Source: Sphingomonas sp. PP-CE-3A-406 (GTDB lineage: Bacteria; Pseudomonadota; Alphaproteobacteria; Sphingomonadales; Sphingomonadaceae). From it: 64,000 nt of DNA. Below the pieces are notes generated by a model, which ran no database searches, was not told where the DNA came from, and worked only from the letters and a program-made list of their open reading frames with translations. The position numbers were made by a program, and so were the translations under genes. The stretch spans positions 88,149 through 152,148 of the forward strand of contig NZ_RCWY01000004.1 in assembly GCF_003688625.1 (NCBI RefSeq), read 5' to 3'. Below, one piece after another: positions 61,061 through 64,000 of this stretch (positions are counted from its first letter, which is position 1; the number at the start of each line of letters is the position of its first letter).

Positions 61061-61978
61061 CTAGCGGTGAAGGTGTTGATCGTCCTCGCACGCTTGCGAA
61101 GGCGCTTCGGTCTGGATCGTCGAATGTTCGATCCCGAACCTTTCATCGAGCGTCGTCGTGACCGCAACCCTGACGCCATCGGGATCAACACCCTCGCCGA
61201 GCGTCACGTGCGCGGTGCAGTTGATCTCGTCGGTAGCCATCGACCAGACGTGCAGGTCGTGAACGCCAGCAACACCCGGAATGGCGGCGATCGCAGACCG
61301 GATTTCCGGCAGCTTCAGCCCGCCAGGCACGCCTTCCAACAACACGTTGATCGTGCCCTTGAGTAGCACCCAGGTTCGCGGCAGCACCCAAAGCCCGATG
61401 CCGACGGCGATGATAGGATCGACCCAGGTCCAGCCCGTAAACCGGATCGCAAGCGCGCCCAGGATCACGCCGACCGAGCCGATCATGTCGGCCCAGACCT
61501 CCAAATACGCCCCCTTGACGTTGAAACTCTCGTCCTTGCCAGCGGTCAGCAGCCGCATCGAGGCGAAGTTTACGATCAGGCCGATGACCGCGACGATCAA
61601 CATGCCGGTCGACTGGATCGCTTGCGGCTCGCGGAAGCGCTGGATCGCTTCGTAGAGGATATACATGGCGACGACGAACAGCAGCATCGCGTTGAAGGTC
61701 GCGGCGAGGATCTCCAATCGCTTGTAACCGAACGTCCGCTTGTCGTCGGCAGCCTTCTTGCCAAGATGGATCGCCATCAACGCGATAACGAGACCGGCGA
61801 CATCGGTCATCATGTGCGCCGCGTCGGACAGCAGCGCGAGACTGTTGAACACAAAGGCGCCGACCACTTCCGCAACCAAATAGGTCGCGGTAAGCGCTAG
61901 CGCCCATCTGAGCATCTTCGCGTTGGCACCGGCCGTATGGTCGTGGCTATGTCCGGCTTCGCCGTGGTCGTGGGCCAT
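61061..61978 (-). CDS. czcD: CDF-family cation exporter (CzcD/ZitB-like)
   Basis: A 305-residue cation diffusion facilitator. A His-rich N-terminus (HDHGEAGHSHDHTAG) is followed by six helices with the LLSDAAHMMTDVAGL metal site (HxxxD) in helix 2 and VWADMIGSVGV in helix 5, then a cytosolic ferredoxin-like domain with the His residue in HDLHVWSM. It exports Zn, Co or Cd. ATGA-type overlap with the DUF305 gene. Confidence 0.92.
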   Translation of the reverse strand: MAHDHGEAGHSHDHTAGANAKMLRWALALTATYLVAEVVGAFVFNSLALLSDAAHMMTDVAGLVIALMAIHLGKKAADDKRTFGYKRLEILAATFNAMLLFVVAMYILYEAIQRFREPQAIQSTGMLIVAVIGLIVNFASMRLLTAGKDESFNVKGAYLEVWADMIGSVGVILGALAIRFTGWTWVDPIIAVGIGLWVLPRTWVLLKGTINVLLEGVPGGLKLPEIRSAIAAIPGVAGVHDLHVWSMATDEINCTAHVTLGEGVDPDGVRVAVTTTLDERFGIEHSTIQTEAPSQACEDDQHLHR

Positions 61979-62352
61979 TATCGGGCTTCCTTCTTCGCGG
62001 CCTGCCGCTCGGCGAGCCATGTCTGCATTGTCTGGATTTCGGCTTGCTGCGTCCGGATCACCTCCTGCGCCATCGCACGGATCTTCGGATCAGTTCCGTT
62101 GGCTATCTCGGCGCGCGCCATTTTCACCGTACCTTGATAATGCGGGATCATCCCGCGCAGGAAGTCGGCATCGGGATCGCCGGTCGACTGCATCGCCATC
62201 CCGGCCTGTCCGTGGGCAGCGTTCGATCCGTGGATGGCATCGGTCGCACCCGCTTCGTTCGATGCGAACTGCCCTGCTGGTTTGCCGCCGGAACATGCGG
62301 ACAGGGCAACCATGGCGGCCAGAAGCGCGCACCGCGCCGTGACGATCGACAT
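61978..62352 (-). CDS. DUF305 metal-associated lipoprotein
   Basis: A 124-residue lipoprotein with lipobox SACS near residue 20 and a DUF305 four-helix body: DFLRGMIPHYQGTVKMA and then MAQEVIRTQQAEIQTM. His residues in the helix motif are the likely metal ligands. DUF305 proteins accompany copper and other metal genes. Adjacent to and overlapping the CDF gene. Confidence 0.85.
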   Translation of the reverse strand: MSIVTARCALLAAMVALSACSGGKPAGQFASNEAGATDAIHGSNAAHGQAGMAMQSTGDPDADFLRGMIPHYQGTVKMARAEIANGTDPKIRAMAQEVIRTQQAEIQTMQTWLAERQAAKKEAR

Positions 62353-62411
62353 TCTCTTCTCCTGACGGGGTTTGTTGCAGCGCCTATGGACGACGCCCAC
62401 GATAAGGCCGG

Positions 62412-63095
62412 TCACATCGCGATCTCTTCGATCAGCAGCAGCGCGAGGAAGCCGACGAAAAACATGGCGCTGATGAGTGGTGAGTCCGGCTTCTCGTGCG
62501 CCTCGACCAGCAGCTCTTCGGTGACGAGGTAGAGCAGCGCCATGAGGCCGAAGCTCAGGAAACCGGTGATCCACGCCGGTGACAGGAGCGCCACCGGTTG
62601 CGCGACGAGCGCGCCGACCGGCATCAGCAGTGCCAGTGCGCAAGTCAGGCTGATCGCCTTAATCTTGCGATACCGGGACGTCAGGTCGTTGGTCAGCGTC
62701 AGGGCCAGGAACAGCACTTCGAGCGTCAATGCGACCGCCAGCAGGGTGCCCGCCTTCTCGCCGGCAATGAAAGCGAGGCCGAGGACCAGGCCATCGATCG
62801 CCAGATCAAGCCCGATCGCGGCGAGCAGCGCCACGGGGCCTTCAAATCGGCTTTCCGCCGCCTTGAGGCCGAGCATCACCGCGACACCGATCGCGCCGCC
62901 GATTAGCGTCGCGGTTGGCGATCCGCCGTGCATCACCAGCGGCAGGATCTCGGTCGCTGCCGCGGCGAACACCACGCCAGCCGCGAGATGCTGCATCGCC
63001 GCTACCAGCTTCTCGCCAGGCGTGCGCCAACCCGCAATGAGCGCGCCGATAATGATCGCCACCATAGGGATCAGGGAGAACTTGAGCGCTGCCAT
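62412..63095 (-). CDS. ZIP-family metal transporter
   Basis: A 227-residue membrane protein with about seven helices. MQHLAAGVVFAAAATEILP and GLDLAIDGLVLGLAFIAGEK have the ZIP metal-binding His/Asp/Glu positions. ZIP proteins import Zn or Fe, though some efflux-type members exist. ATG at 63095 excludes a charged, non-family N-terminal stretch. It sits in the middle of the cation operon. Confidence 0.82.
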   Translation of the reverse strand: MAALKFSLIPMVAIIIGALIAGWRTPGEKLVAAMQHLAAGVVFAAAATEILPLVMHGGSPTATLIGGAIGVAVMLGLKAAESRFEGPVALLAAIGLDLAIDGLVLGLAFIAGEKAGTLLAVALTLEVLFLALTLTNDLTSRYRKIKAISLTCALALLMPVGALVAQPVALLSPAWITGFLSFGLMALLYLVTEELLVEAHEKPDSPLISAMFFVGFLALLLIEEIAM

Positions 63096-63126
63096 CGTCA
63101 GCGCTCCCAGCCATAGAGCGTTGCCA

Positions 63127-63507
63127 TCATGACGCGTTTTCCTTCGTGCAGAGGATCGGGCGCTTGCCCGGTGCCTCGATCTTGATCTGATTGCCGGCGA
63201 AGGTGGCGCTTTCCACGTCGCCGACATATTGGAGGCCCTGCATCGGCGCGGTCAGGACGGTCGGCGCCGCGCGCGCGTCGCGCCGGAACTCGACCGTGAG
63301 GCCCTGATCCTTGTAATCAACGATGAGCGTCTGATCGTCGTCGCATCGGTAGAGATGGCGGCCAGGCGCCCCACTCGCCACGCCGCTGTCGCCGGCGTGA
63401 ATTTCCTGCTCGGTTGGCGGCCCCTTCTGGGGTTGCTCGGAACAGGCGGCGAGCGCCAGCGCGAGACAGACACCGGCACGGCCAAATCCGGTTCGAAAGG
63501 GTATCAT
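63127..63507 (-). CDS. MliC-like lipoprotein
   Basis: A 126-residue lipoprotein with lipobox AACS. The mature domain has LYRCDDDQTLIVDYKDQGL and a C-terminal CTKE, matching the MliC/C-type-lysozyme-inhibitor pattern of paired cysteines. Its presence in a metal operon is unexplained. ATG at 63507 overlaps the SRPBCC stop. Confidence 0.65.
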   Translation of the reverse strand: MIPFRTGFGRAGVCLALALAACSEQPQKGPPTEQEIHAGDSGVASGAPGRHLYRCDDDQTLIVDYKDQGLTVEFRRDARAAPTVLTAPMQGLQYVGDVESATFAGNQIKIEAPGKRPILCTKENAS

Positions 63508-64000
63508 CTGTGCCCCCGGGTTTTCCGACCGCCATGACGTGGCGACGCAGGACGCGGCTTCACACCGGGTTGCACTGCCAACCGCCGCAATTGGCGGTCC
63601 AGACACAGATCGGACTGCACGAGTCCGGCCTGTAGTTTCCGGCGCAGCAGCGCTGTCCACATCCCGCTAAGGAAGCCGTGAAAGCACAAGCTATGTCGCA
63701 AGCGGGTGCCGACAGGATCGCGCTCCAGCTCATAAATTTCTTCGAACTGCAGAAGCTTCGCCACCCCCGCGGTCCAGGCGAACGCGACCGGCTTTTCGAC
63801 ACGGGTGATGTCGGCCGCCGTCGTTACAGGCTTCCCAAGCCCTCCGATGAGGAAGCTGTACGTTGCCTCGCCACCCTCGACCGCTTCACCCGCGAGTTGG
63901 GTGAACGGCTTCCATTGCGAATGCGCGGCGAAGTCCGTGAGGACCGACCACACGCGCAGCGGAGATGCCGTCAGAATCACGACATTCTCGATCGCGGCGC
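63504..64000 (-). CDS. SRPBCC-domain protein (runs off the right edge)
   Basis: The frame is open to the right edge. The segment VVILTASPLRVWSVLTDFAAH and the following AWTAGVAKLLQFEEIYELE are typical of START/SRPBCC hydrophobic-ligand domains. The start codon probably lies beyond the window. It precedes the MliC-like gene by a 4-bp overlap. Confidence 0.7.
   Translation of the reverse strand, partial: AAIENVVILTASPLRVWSVLTDFAAHSQWKPFTQLAGEAVEGGEATYSFLIGGLGKPVTTAADITRVEKPVAFAWTAGVAKLLQFEEIYELERDPVGTRLRHSLCFHGFLSGMWTALLRRKLQAGLVQSDLCLDRQLRRLAVQPGVKPRPASPRHGGRKTRGHR

Noticed and set aside
1..64000. CRISPR arrays, tRNA and rRNA genes, insertion sequences
   Set aside because: I saw no regularly spaced direct repeats, no tRNA-like cloverleaf with conserved loops and no transposase gene.

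Overview
The window looks like part of a conjugative megaplasmid or integrative conjugative element of an alphaproteobacterium, most likely a sphingomonad (Sphingomonas, Sphingobium or Novosphingobium). The evidence is high GC, a VirB/VirD4 (P-type) secretion operon with an EexN-like lipoprotein, an imuA-imuB-dnaE2 cassette preceded by an alphaproteobacterial LexA box of the form GAAC-N7-GAAC, and clustered metal-resistance genes. No replication gene, relaxase, rRNA or tRNA was recognised.

Left edge (1-3.5 kb, minus strand): the N-terminus of a ClC-type chloride channel, a small membrane protein, an SLC13-type permease with RCK_C domains, a DUF202 protein and an orphan YezG-like immunity protein. 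Conjugation block (4.1-18.8 kb, minus strand): one operon read right to left encodes an M15-type peptidase, a small exported protein, VirB1, an LPD7 protein, VirB2, B3, B4, B5, EexN, B6, a VirB7-like lipoprotein, B8, B9, B10, B11 and VirD4. It ends at a rho-independent terminator. Plasmid maintenance and repair block (18.9-30.1 kb): an HNH-like protein, SSB, a toprim primase-like protein, an SRAP/YedK peptidase, HU, an HNH endonuclease, the SOS mutasome imuA-imuB-dnaE2 and several small genes.

Defence island (30.4-52.6 kb): hipB-hipA is followed 44 bp later by a GHKL/MORC-like ATPase and a DUF4338 (DruA-like) protein. Converging on these is a minus-strand operon of a 950-residue unknown, a 362-residue unknown, a 1,848-residue DUF1998 helicase (DruE-like) and a helicase with an N-terminal NERD-like nuclease domain. 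The two groups end on one shared CTAG. This gene set resembles Druantia but matches none of the Druantia gene orders I know, and it is the best candidate here for an undescribed anti-phage system. Further right are an unknown membrane protein with a small partner, a PD-(D/E)xK-like nuclease diverging from a channel-like membrane protein, and a tyrosine recombinase with a 10-bp-arm inverted repeat just upstream of its start.

Right part (52.7-64 kb): small plasmid genes; a mercury locus (merR, merT, merP and a Cys-rich protein) with a classical 19-bp-spacer MerR promoter but no merA; an internally deleted Abi_2 gene; an arsR-arsC-arsB-ynfA-arsH operon; and a cation operon (CDF exporter, ZIP transporter, DUF305, DUF3147, MliC-like and SRPBCC proteins). 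Three copies of a parS-like palindrome (core TGTGCCACGTGGCACA) lie at 53.6, 56.3 and 57.2 kb.
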